Source: G965226155 sp965226155 (GTDB taxonomy: Bacteria; Pseudomonadota; Gammaproteobacteria; Eutrophobiales; Eutrophobiaceae). Taken from it: DNA of 64,000 bases. The stretch's first letter is position 1. Each line of letters opens with the position of its first letter. The notes under the pieces were generated by a model. It was not told where the DNA came from. It saw only the letters and a program-made list of their open reading frames with translations, and ran no database searches. The stretch is from positions 2,666,001-2,730,000 of the forward strand of contig OZ245331.1 of NCBI GenBank assembly GCA_965226155.1, in the 5' to 3' direction. The translations under genes were made by a program, and so were the position numbers. Of the stretch, positions 37,713-44,670 are shown piece after piece.

Positions 37713-38588
37713 ATGGAACATCAAATGTTTAAGCATATCCTACTAATCTCGAACAATTATGCCAAGGTAAGTTCGGACACCATGAATACGGTCATAACCC
37801 TGCTTGAAAAAAGGGGGATCGGGGTCGTACTGGACGAATATTGTTCAAAACTGGCTGACAGAACAGGTCCGAAGCATATCACCACCGAATCATTCGAAAA
37901 CAATGGTTACGACCTGGCAATTGCTATCGGGGGGGATGGCACCATGCTCCGTGCTGCACATGTACTCGCCAATCATGACATCCCGCTACTCGGAATCAAT
38001 AGCGGCAGACTAGGCTTCCTTGCCGATATTCCTGCAAATGAGGTAGAAGACTATCTAGCAAAAATTCTTGATGGAAACTTCGTTGAAGATGAGCGTTTCC
38101 AACTACACGCCCAGATCTCCCGCGATGGTGAAATTATTCTTGAATCAGATGCGTTCAATGACGTCATTATTCAGAAGTGGAATATTGCAAAGTTGATCGA
38201 GTTCGAAACATACGTTGATGGTACGTACGTCCATAATCAAAGAGGCGATGGTATGATTGTCTCGTCTCCTACCGGATCTACTGCATATGCCCTGGCGGCC
38301 AGCGGTCCAATCGTTCATCCATCGCTGGACGCATTGCTGATAGTCCCGATATGCCCTCATACCTTAACTAACCGTCCTATCGTGATTGATGGAAACAGTA
38401 AAATCGAAATCATCCTCAAGGAATCAAAAATTGAACAATGTTGTTTGACCTGTGACGGCGAAGTTATAAGTGAATTCCGTCAAGGCGATAAACTGACAAT
38501 AACCAAAAAGGACAAAAAAATTCGCCTTATCCATCCATTAAAGCATGATCATTTCAGTGCCCTAAGGGCAAAATTGGACTGGGGTTAG
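37713..38588 (+). CDS. nadK: NAD kinase
   Basis: Phosphorylates NAD to NADP. Of 291 residues, the family signature AIGGDGTMLRAAH is near 72-84, followed by GINSGRLGFLADI and the TGSTAYALAASGPIVHPSLD loop region. The start may be ATG 37713 or ATG 37725 (MFKHILLISN). It is divergent from hrcA and followed 17 bp later by recN, as in many Gammaproteobacteria. Confidence 0.96.
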   Translation: MEHQMFKHILLISNNYAKVSSDTMNTVITLLEKRGIGVVLDEYCSKLADRTGPKHITTESFENNGYDLAIAIGGDGTMLRAAHVLANHDIPLLGINSGRLGFLADIPANEVEDYLAKILDGNFVEDERFQLHAQISRDGEIILESDAFNDVIIQKWNIAKLIEFETYVDGTYVHNQRGDGMIVSSPTGSTAYALAASGPIVHPSLDALLIVPICPHTLTNRPIVIDGNSKIEIILKESKIEQCCLTCDGEVISEFRQGDKLTITKKDKKIRLIHPLKHDHFSALRAKLDWG

Positions 38589-38605
38589 GATCCTTCCGGT
38601 TTGCT

Positions 38606-40282
38606 ATGCTCAAACACTTACACATATCAAATCTAGCGATTATCGATCATCTGGATCTAGAATTTGGAACCGGAATGACAGTTTTTACAGGCGAAACCGG
38701 TGCAGGAAAATCCATTTTAATTAACGCACTAGGCTTAGTCCTGGGCGACCGTGCCGATACCAACGTCAAGCGCAGTGACAAAGAACGCGTAGAGATCGTC
38801 GCTGCATTCGATATTTCGGACATACCAGACATCGCAAAACTACTTCAAGAACAAGCAATCATCGTAGAAGATGATGAATTAATTTTACGACGCATAATCA
38901 ACACAGATGGGCGTTCCAGGGCACTCGTCAACAGTAGCCAAGTACCGATACAAACTTTGCGTACCCTAGGAAATTATTTGGTTGATATTCATGGTCAGCA
39001 TGAGCATCAATCATTAATGGATCGGAAGATTCAGCGTGACTTACTAGATAACTTTGCAGGGCACGATAAATTTCTTAATGAAGTAAGGCAAGCCTATTCT
39101 GATTGGAATACATCTACCAATCTACTTTCGCAACTGACGGAAGACTCAAAAAATCATGAGGCAACACTCGCACTGCTTAAATACCAGATTAATAAGCTTG
39201 AGGAACTCGCGCCGACAGATAACGAATTTGAAACCCTGAAAGAAGAACACAAACGATTGGCAAATGGCAGTCACTTATTGAATGTGATCCAGTCTGTTAC
39301 CAATTTGCTATCAGGGAACGAGTACTCCGTTGACTTGCAAATGAACCAAATTCTCCGAGACCTTAAAGAAGCCAGTAAGACTGATCCTTCACTTGTAAGG
39401 ATTATCGAATTAATAGACAACGCAATGATACAACTTTCTGAGGGTATGGATGAAGTCAGAGCGTATGAGGAAAATTTGGAATTAGACCCCGGACAACTGC
39501 AATTAACAGAAAACCGACTTGACGCTTTGCATGATATGTCCCGAAAACACAAGATTCAGCCACAACAGTTGGCAGAACACCTACAAGGCCTGCATAAACG
39601 TCTCGACCAAATGCAGCATAATCAAGACACCGTAGAAGAACTGCTTAAGCAACAAGGTATAGCGTTAACACAATACTTTGAGTCAGCGAAAAAATTACAT
39701 GGAAGCCGAAAAAAAGCGTCCAAATCATTAGCCAATGCGATATCCAAACAACTCCAACAACTCGGTATGCCAGGTGGAAAATTACTCATCGACGTTCAGA
39801 AATCTGACACTGAGCGGCCACAGTACGATGGGACAGATCAAATTGAATTTATGGTCAGCATGAATCCAGGTTTAGATCCGCAACCATTGCGTAAGATTGC
39901 CTCTGGTGGAGAATTGTCGAGGATTAGTCTCGCCATTCAGGTGATCTGCAAGGATGAAAAAACAATACCTACACTAATCTTTGATGAGGTTGACGCTGGG
40001 ATTGGAGGCAGCATTGCCGAAATCGTGGGTAATCTGTTAAATAAGCTGGCCTTGAATCACCAAGTCTTTTGCGTAACACATCTTCCGCAAGTAGCTTCTC
40101 AGGGTAATCATCATCTGCAAGTCCAAAAATCATCATCTAAGAAAACAACGATGACCAGTGTTAAGGAACTGAGCATGGATGAAAAAGTTGAGGAGATAGC
40201 GCGAATGTTAGGAGGCGTAAAGATTTCTGACAAGACCCGGGCACATGCTCGGGAAATGCTGAATCAGGAAAGCGTGAATTAA
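38606..40282 (+). CDS. recN: DNA repair protein RecN
   Basis: SMC-like ATPase for double-strand-break repair. Of 558 residues, Walker A GETGAGKS is at 29-36, long coiled coils fill about 155-365, and the ABC signature SGGELSRISLAI and Walker B TLIFDEVDAGIGG lie near the end. Length is normal. It follows nadK and converges with fur across 47 bp. Confidence 0.97.
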   Translation: MLKHLHISNLAIIDHLDLEFGTGMTVFTGETGAGKSILINALGLVLGDRADTNVKRSDKERVEIVAAFDISDIPDIAKLLQEQAIIVEDDELILRRIINTDGRSRALVNSSQVPIQTLRTLGNYLVDIHGQHEHQSLMDRKIQRDLLDNFAGHDKFLNEVRQAYSDWNTSTNLLSQLTEDSKNHEATLALLKYQINKLEELAPTDNEFETLKEEHKRLANGSHLLNVIQSVTNLLSGNEYSVDLQMNQILRDLKEASKTDPSLVRIIELIDNAMIQLSEGMDEVRAYEENLELDPGQLQLTENRLDALHDMSRKHKIQPQQLAEHLQGLHKRLDQMQHNQDTVEELLKQQGIALTQYFESAKKLHGSRKKASKSLANAISKQLQQLGMPGGKLLIDVQKSDTERPQYDGTDQIEFMVSMNPGLDPQPLRKIASGGELSRISLAIQVICKDEKTIPTLIFDEVDAGIGGSIAEIVGNLLNKLALNHQVFCVTHLPQVASQGNHHLQVQKSSSKKTTMTSVKELSMDEKVEEIARMLGGVKISDKTRAHAREMLNQESVN

Positions 40283-40297
40283 TTTCTACCAAGCTGA

Positions 40298-40313
40298 CAA
40301 CTAATGATAGTTG
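40298..40313. terminator. weak hairpin between convergent recN and fur
   Basis: CAACTA ATGA TAGTTG can pair as a six-base stem. On the plus strand it is followed by CCCGTTTT. Its location between converging genes fits a shared terminator, but the stem is short. Confidence 0.35.
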
Positions 40314-40329
40314 CCCGTTTTCGAACAAC

Positions 40330-40737
40330 TCAGTTATCTTTCTTGGGCACTACATATAAAACAAGACTGTGATCTTGTAGTTTATACCCATGTGATTCTG
40401 CAATCTTTTTCTGCAGTCTTTCAATTTCATCACTTTCAAACTCGATTATCTTGCCAGTATCCAGACATACCATATGGTCGTGATGGGTACCTTGATCAAT
40501 TTCGTATACGGAATGGCCAGAATCAAAATTATGCCGGATAACCAAGCCAGCAGTTTCAAACTGAGTAAGCACCCGGTAAACTGTCGCTAAGCCAACATCT
40601 TCACCCAGTTTCAAGAGAGATTTGTAAACATCTTCCGCACTCATATGCTTTAGACTGGAGCTTTCCATGATTTCCAGGATCCGAATTCGTGGTAGGGTTG
40701 CTTTTAGGCCTGCTTTTTTGAGATCTTGCGCTTCCAT
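40330..40737 (-). CDS. fur: ferric uptake regulator Fur
   Basis: Iron-responsive repressor. From the ATG at 40737 (MEAQDLKKAGLKATLPR) the protein has 135 residues. It has the winged-helix LGLATVYRVLTQFE-like segment (here VGLATVYRV) and the metal site HHDHMVCLDTGKIIEFESDEIE. The second Cys of the enterobacterial CxxC zinc motif is Thr. It faces bamE in the ancestral order, but an IS1595-family element now lies between them, starting 160 bp upstream. Confidence 0.96.
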   Translation of the reverse strand: MEAQDLKKAGLKATLPRIRILEIMESSSLKHMSAEDVYKSLLKLGEDVGLATVYRVLTQFETAGLVIRHNFDSGHSVYEIDQGTHHDHMVCLDTGKIIEFESDEIERLQKKIAESHGYKLQDHSLVLYVVPKKDN

Positions 40738-40937
40738 AACATTGCGTATACTTACCAAATATCAGAAGATTGAATTTCCAAGGTAAAAGTATACTGCATG
40801 TTTTAATGAATTTCTGCCTGTGATGAAGGCATACAGTGAGATATTGGCGCAAGTACGCTAAAATCCGGCGCTGGCAAGCCACAGCTCAATAATTTTACGG
40901 GAGTATGTACTTAACGAAACCTGGTATAAAAAATATA

Positions 40938-41897
40938 TTATGCCTTAATTGGCTCTTTATACGTCAACCGTTTCCCTTCCGACCCTTTAATAGCTGCCGT
41001 AGTCCGTTCTCCGTCTTCAAGGTCACGATTGTTATATCTGAACTCAAACTCTGACATATATCTATGTAAATGCTCCTTGCTTACACTGTGATAAATACCG
41101 TTCAGACCACGCTTGACTATTGAGAAAAACCCCTCAACTGTATTTGAGTGAATATCACCGCGCACATATTCTTTGGCGCTATGGCATACAGTATGGTGTC
41201 CACCCTTGTAATCTTTCCCTATGCCATTATAGGCCGGATTGTCATCAGTAATAATCCGAGCACTAGCATGTACATTATTACGGATCGCTTGTTTTAATGT
41301 TTTGCCAGTAACATTCGGAATTGGTTTTGTCTTTACACTTCCATTACGTTCAACAAGAGCCATCACAGGAGTCTTGTGTGTCCCGCGCCCACGCTTACTC
41401 TGTCCTTTATAACGGGGTTTACCGCCAACATAAGTTTCATCTACTTCAACATCCCCAGCTAGTGGTTCAGGTGCGGAATCAGACATTGCAAACCGGATAC
41501 GGTGAAGCATGAATAATGCACTCTTATAAGATAATCCTGTCTGACGATGAATCTCCAGTGCGCTTACTCCCTTTTTAGAAGTAGATGCACGCCAAAACGC
41601 GAAACACCAATGACGCAAAGGAATACGACTATCCTCAAAGACCGTCCCAATCCGTGCCGTAAACTGCTCTTTACAACCACGGCAACGCCACCGAAAATTA
41701 GCCTGACGCCCACCTTTCTTGGAGTCCACCATTTGGTATACGTCCATATCACCACAACGGGGGCAAGCGGGGTGACTCCCCCAGCGCTGTTTTTCTATGA
41801 ATTTGACGGCTGCAAACTCATTAGCACAGGCCAGTGGTATTTCCTGCAATACTGGGTCTTTTTTTGTACTGCGATTTTGGACTTGCTGTTTATTCAT
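40938..41897 (-). CDS. IS1595-family (ISXO2-like) transposase
   Basis: Transposase of 319 residues with an N-terminal zinc ribbon (CPRCGDMDVY and RWRCRGCKEQF) and an ISXO2-like catalytic domain: Asp in VEVDETYVGGK, Asp in ARIITDDNPAYNG and the terminal block HSNTVEGFFSIVKRGLNGIYH. All look intact, so the element may be active. It stops four bases inside the left terminal repeat and is transcribed away from the cargo. Its promoter (TTGACA-17-TATCAT) ends only seven bases before the ATG. Confidence 0.93.
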   Translation of the reverse strand: MNKQQVQNRSTKKDPVLQEIPLACANEFAAVKFIEKQRWGSHPACPRCGDMDVYQMVDSKKGGRQANFRWRCRGCKEQFTARIGTVFEDSRIPLRHWCFAFWRASTSKKGVSALEIHRQTGLSYKSALFMLHRIRFAMSDSAPEPLAGDVEVDETYVGGKPRYKGQSKRGRGTHKTPVMALVERNGSVKTKPIPNVTGKTLKQAIRNNVHASARIITDDNPAYNGIGKDYKGGHHTVCHSAKEYVRGDIHSNTVEGFFSIVKRGLNGIYHSVSKEHLHRYMSEFEFRYNNRDLEDGERTTAAIKGSEGKRLTYKEPIKA

Positions 41898-41904
41898 TCT
41901 ATGA

Positions 41905-41933
41905 ATGATAGGCTAATTTAGCCATTTTGTCAA
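41905..41933 (-). promoter_or_regulatory. near-consensus sigma-70 promoter of the transposase, probably leaderless
   Basis: TTGACA (41933-41928), 17-bp spacer, TATCAT (41910-41905). The transposase ATG is at 41897, seven bases past the -10, so transcription should begin at or next to the start codon. No ribosome binding site fits in that space. Confidence 0.6.
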
Positions 41934-41954
41934 GTATAAAGTTATATTTATTCG

Positions 41955-42003
41955 CCTATACATCATGACGCTTATTTAAGTATCATGATGTATAGGGTTT
42001 TTT
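41955..42003 (+). terminator. 14-bp inverted repeat followed by T-run, upstream of the cargo
   Basis: CCTATACATCATGA (41955-41968) and TCATGATGTATAGG (41983-41996) are perfect complements around a 14-nt loop, and the plus strand continues GTTTTTTAT. It could stop transcription entering the cargo from the left, or be an operator for the winged-helix protein encoded next to it. The two roles cannot be told apart from sequence. Confidence 0.55.
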
Positions 42004-42067
42004 ATTTATACATTTCAATTAGTTGTATATTTTTCTCTAGTCCTGATTGCTACTTAATAATGCAATA

Positions 42068-42096
42068 TTGACTACGCTTCTTAAGTGTATTATTAT
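42068..42096 (+). promoter_or_regulatory. sigma-70-like promoter of the cargo genes
   Basis: TTGACT (42068-42073), 17-bp spacer, TATTAT (42091-42096). A GGAG ribosome binding site at 42114-42117 stands seven bases before the ATG at 42125. Transcription from here could continue through the hairpins into the tRNA. Confidence 0.55.
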
Positions 42097-42124
42097 CAGT
42101 GTTCTTAAAAGCCGGAGAATAACA

Positions 42125-42664
42125 ATGTCCGATCATACAGACAAAACGATTGCAGATTTACAGGAAAAGATTTTGTCTCATGTGTCAAAAATAGTTCAGG
42201 TCAAGAAGACAATAAATCAGTTGCTTGATCTCGAAGCAAAACCTCCGCTCTACACTGATACTGACATGGTAGTGTCAGAACAGCATGGAGTTAGAGTAAT
42301 CCCTGATGAATTTTATGGAAAACCCCTTGCAAGCAGCGTAAAAAAAATTTTAGCGCGGCGAAAATTAATAAATCTTAGCGCCGCATCTACAGAAGAAATA
42401 TTTCATTCTCTGACCGAAGGCGGTTACAACCCAGGTAAGAATAAATTAATTGCTAGACGTAATGTTTCAATAACACTCGGTAAAAACCCTGCATTTCATC
42501 GCTTGCCGAATGGCTTATGGGGTATGAGTTCATGGTACAACCTACAAACAAAGAAAGATAAAAATGATACTAAAAATAACGTTAAAGGCACAGTACCTGA
42601 AGTAGAAAAAAGCGATGAATCAGGTGATCCCAACGACCAATCACATGAGGAGGATGAGGCATGA
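42125..42664 (+). CDS. winged-helix (HARE-HTH-like) cargo protein of the IS element
   Basis: Protein of 179 residues. Residues about 1-35 form a predicted helix (IADLQEKILSHVSKIVQVKK). The middle, about 65-135, resembles a HARE-HTH winged helix: ASSVKKILARRK, EEIFHSLTEGGYN, a basic stretch and FHRLPNGLWGMSSWY. The C-terminus is hydrophilic and acidic. I chose the ATG at 42125, preceded by GGAG, over an upstream in-frame extension. Its function is unknown; DNA binding is inferred from the fold resemblance only. It lies wholly inside the element. Confidence 0.75.
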   Translation: MSDHTDKTIADLQEKILSHVSKIVQVKKTINQLLDLEAKPPLYTDTDMVVSEQHGVRVIPDEFYGKPLASSVKKILARRKLINLSAASTEEIFHSLTEGGYNPGKNKLIARRNVSITLGKNPAFHRLPNGLWGMSSWYNLQTKKDKNDTKNNVKGTVPEVEKSDESGDPNDQSHEEDEA

Positions 42665-42680
42665 TCAGGAGGGTTCCCCG

Positions 42681-42707
42681 CCTTAGTTGATGCCTGCCCG
42701 ACTAAGG
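42681..42707 (+). ncRNA. hairpin 1 in the cargo transcript
   Basis: CCTTAGT (42681-42687) pairs with ACTAAGG (42701-42707) around a 13-nt loop. It starts 17 bases after the stop of the winged-helix gene and stands upstream of a second, longer hairpin and the tRNA. It may be part of a structured 3' untranslated region or a small RNA. Confidence 0.4.
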
Positions 42708-42712
42708 TACAG

Positions 42713-42767
42713 AAAAAGGCCTTTGGTTGAATAACTTCTCTAGCCGGAGAATCTCCAACCAAAGGCC
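42713..42767 (-). terminator. hairpin 2: 12-bp stem with T-run on the minus strand
   Basis: GGCCTTTGGTTG (42718-42729) and CAACCAAAGGCC (42756-42767) are perfect complements; within the loop TTCTC and GAGAA pair around TAGCCG. The minus strand continues TTTTT, giving an intrinsic terminator for transcription entering leftward. As plus-strand RNA it forms a stable structure ending 20 bases before the tRNA and might mark a processing boundary. Confidence 0.55.
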
Positions 42768-42787
42768 GTGGCGGGCTTCTACCCTTT

Positions 42788-42873
42788 GCCGGTGTGGCGA
42801 AAATGGCAAACGCTAGAGCCTTGGAAGCTCTTGGTTTAACGCCTTAGGGGTTCGATCCCCCTCACCGGCACCA
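42788..42873 (+). tRNA. class II tRNA with Leu-type body and UGG anticodon, CCA encoded
   Basis: The full cloverleaf is visible. Acceptor GCCGGTG/CACCGGC is 7 of 7 paired; D-arm GCG/CGC with GG in the loop; anticodon stem AGAGC/GCTCT around loop CTTGGAA, so positions 34-36 read TGG; variable region of 14 nt; T-arm AGGGG/CCCCT with loop TTCGATC; discriminator A73 and genomic CCA. The D-arm segment GTGGCGAAAATGGCAAACGC closely resembles bacterial tRNA-Leu(UAA). UGG is a proline anticodon, while real tRNA-Pro is class I. It lies inside the IS1595-family element. Confidence 0.85.
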
Positions 42874-42933
42874 TCTAATATAACATATATTGATCCCAGT
42901 ACTATTTATTTCAAGGATTGTTATAATTAACTT

Positions 42934-43077
42934 ATGAATCAACAAACAGATAAAAAGCATAAAACCGGGCCAGAACCAGAGCGTTTAAAAATTGACAGGC
43001 CCTGGGGAAAAGCTGTAAAGGACGCTCTAAATAAAGAGCGGCCAAAAGACGGCTGGCCTAAATCTGAAAAGAAATAG
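42934..43077 (+). CDS. 47-residue basic cargo protein
   Basis: A short ORF starting MNQQTDKKHKTGPEPERLKI, with a C-terminal RPKDGWPKSEKK. It is basic and rich in Lys/Pro. I have an impression of similar small proteins with the LKI-(x)n-W-x2-AVK...GWPK pattern near other bacterial insertion sequences, but cannot confirm it. It lies 61 bp after the tRNA and 44 bp before the right terminal repeat. AAGGA at 42914-42918 is rather far from the ATG for a ribosome binding site. Confidence 0.6.
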   Translation: MNQQTDKKHKTGPEPERLKIDRPWGKAVKDALNKERPKDGWPKSEKK

Positions 43078-43163
43078 TGAAGTTAACAAGCACTTTCTCT
43101 CGTTAGGAAATTCCGTTTCTTTTTTTATACCAGGTTTCGTTAAGTACATACTCCCGTAATTTT

Positions 43164-43688
43164 ATGTATATGAGAACACTAATTTTATTATTTATCATAA
43201 TTACCACGGCGAACGCCTGTAGCTATACTGAAGACATCAAGCTACCTGGGTTATACCGCGTCGATGTGCAGCAAGGGAATATCATTGATCAAGAAATGAT
43301 AGATAGATTAAAACCGGGCATGGAAAAGGAGCAAGTAAACTTTATTATGGGAACACCGGCTATTATCGATCCCTTTCATACTGACCAGTGGGAGTATGTT
43401 TACAGCCAGTCCGAAAACGGGGGCACCCGTCAGCAACGACATATCAGGATATACTTTGAAGATGACAAACTGACTCATATTGAAGGAGATGTTGTCACTT
43501 CTTTGCGGCGACCAGCTGAACCTATAAAACAGTCGAGAACCGTTGAGGTTCCGATTGATGATGGAAAAGACACAGGATTTTTCAAGAGGATGATAAACGC
43601 TATTCCTTTTGTTGGTGACGATGACAACACTGCTAAGCCTACTAAAAAAGAAGAACAAGAGACTGAGCAGGACACTACTACCGATTGA
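43164..43688 (+). CDS. bamE: outer-membrane assembly lipoprotein BamE
   Basis: Lipoprotein of the BAM complex that inserts beta-barrels into the outer membrane. In 174 residues: signal peptide with lipobox ending at Cys19 (TANAC), then LYRVDVQQGNIIDQEMIDRL, LKPGMEKEQVNFIMGTP and WEYVYS, the SmpA/OmlA fold. The ~55-residue tail is low-complexity and charged. The A of its first ATG is the last base of the right target duplication, so its original upstream region now lies 2.26 kb away next to fur. A second ATG at 43170 could serve. Confidence 0.95.
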   Translation: MYMRTLILLFIIITTANACSYTEDIKLPGLYRVDVQQGNIIDQEMIDRLKPGMEKEQVNFIMGTPAIIDPFHTDQWEYVYSQSENGGTRQQRHIRIYFEDDKLTHIEGDVVTSLRRPAEPIKQSRTVEVPIDDGKDTGFFKRMINAIPFVGDDDNTAKPTKKEEQETEQDTTTD

Positions 43689-43734
43689 CTAGGTGTGAAT
43701 CAATATTAATTCGACTGTAAAACTCTTTACAGAA

Positions 43735-44628
43735 TTGGTTTTCGGATTAGCTCAAGGTCGAATGGCGATCCTCGTACTACTATTACTGTTGTGTTTACCA
43801 CGTGTCACACTCGCAAACATCACCGTAAATGATGATGCAGGTAACATTTTGCGGTTAACCGTTCCTGCAAAACGGGTCGTCAGCCTTGCACCACACATTA
43901 CAGAATTGCTGTTTGAGACAGACGCCGGGAACAAAATTGTCGGCACGGTCAGGTTCAGTGATTATCCTGAATCAGCTAAAAACATTCCGCTAGTCGGCGA
44001 CTCATATAATCTCGATTTCGAGACAATAATAGCGTTGCAACCTGATCTCATCATTGTTTGGAAAACGGGTACGGGAAGATCAACGGTAGAAAAATTACAC
44101 GCCCTTGGATACACAGTTTTTATTTCCGAACCTGATTCCCTGGAAATAATAGCCACATCTGTAGAAAGATTTGGAAAGCTAACGGGTAACGCTGAAACCG
44201 CGCTAACTAAAAGCAAACAATTTCAGCAGGATGTGGTCAAGTTGAAGAGCAAATATTCCACTTTGGGTCAAGTCCGTGTTTTTTATCAATTCTGGAACCA
44301 GCCAATTTTCACCGTGAATGAAAATCACATCATCAGCACTATTATCGAGATGTGTGGTGGGAAGAATGTGTTCGCTGAGCTGTCTACACTCACACCACAA
44401 CTCAGCGTTGAATCAGTATTAAACATGGATCCAGATGTAATCATCGCCAGTGGAGAAGGGAATTTAAAACCCGAATGGCTAGAGGAATGGCGCCAATGGC
44501 CAACCTTGACCGCCGTTAGTAATGATCAAATATATTCAATTCCACCTGAAATAATTCAAAGACACACGACGAGGATACTAGATGGGGCAAGGATGATGTG
44601 TGAATTTATTGATAATAGCCGTCATTAA
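43735..44628 (+). CDS. btuF: periplasmic cobalamin-type substrate-binding protein
   Basis: Substrate-binding protein of a vitamin B12-type ABC importer. With the ATG at 43762 a signal peptide is evident (MAILVLLLLLCLPRVTLA); the TTG at 43735 would add nine residues. The mature part has RVVSLAPHITELLF, VGTVRFSDYPESAKNIPLVG and LQPDLIIVW, all usual in BtuF. The metal-complex specificity is inferred. It converges with the matching ATPase and permease genes. Confidence 0.85.
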   Translation: MVFGLAQGRMAILVLLLLLCLPRVTLANITVNDDAGNILRLTVPAKRVVSLAPHITELLFETDAGNKIVGTVRFSDYPESAKNIPLVGDSYNLDFETIIALQPDLIIVWKTGTGRSTVEKLHALGYTVFISEPDSLEIIATSVERFGKLTGNAETALTKSKQFQQDVVKLKSKYSTLGQVRVFYQFWNQPIFTVNENHIISTIIEMCGGKNVFAELSTLTPQLSVESVLNMDPDVIIASGEGNLKPEWLEEWRQWPTLTAVSNDQIYSIPPEIIQRHTTRILDGARMMCEFIDNSRH

Positions 44629-44670
44629 TCATTTAAGATTTTTACTCATACTTTCCCCTTGCCTCACATG

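Larger units (their letters stand above)
40898..43156. mobile_element. IS1595-family element with passenger genes and a tRNA, 2,259 bp
   Basis: The two ends are perfect 36-bp inverted repeats (40898-40933 and 43121-43156, each beginning CGGGAGTATGTACTTAACGA and ending in an A-run). Immediately outside both is the same 8-bp sequence TAATTTTA (40890-40897 and 43157-43164), a target duplication of the size known for IS1595-type elements. Everything between is therefore one insertion: transposase (minus), a winged-helix-like gene (plus), two hairpins, a class II tRNA (plus) and a 47-codon ORF (plus). Removing it restores the fur-bamE gap common in this phylum. Confidence 0.93.

Noticed and set aside
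41564..41921. Frames overlapping the IS1595 transposase on both strands
   Set aside because: No family resemblance; the transposase with zinc ribbon and DDE motifs explains the region.
42718..42767. Long hairpin considered as an integron attC site
   Set aside because: It lacks the attC core sites (GTTRRRY / RYYYAAC) and the characteristic bulged arms, and no integron integrase is present. The minus-strand T-run makes a terminator more likely.
42788..42873. Reading the tRNA as an ordinary tRNA-Pro
   Set aside because: The 14-nt variable arm, A73 and Leu-like D-arm do not fit tRNA-Pro; only the anticodon does.
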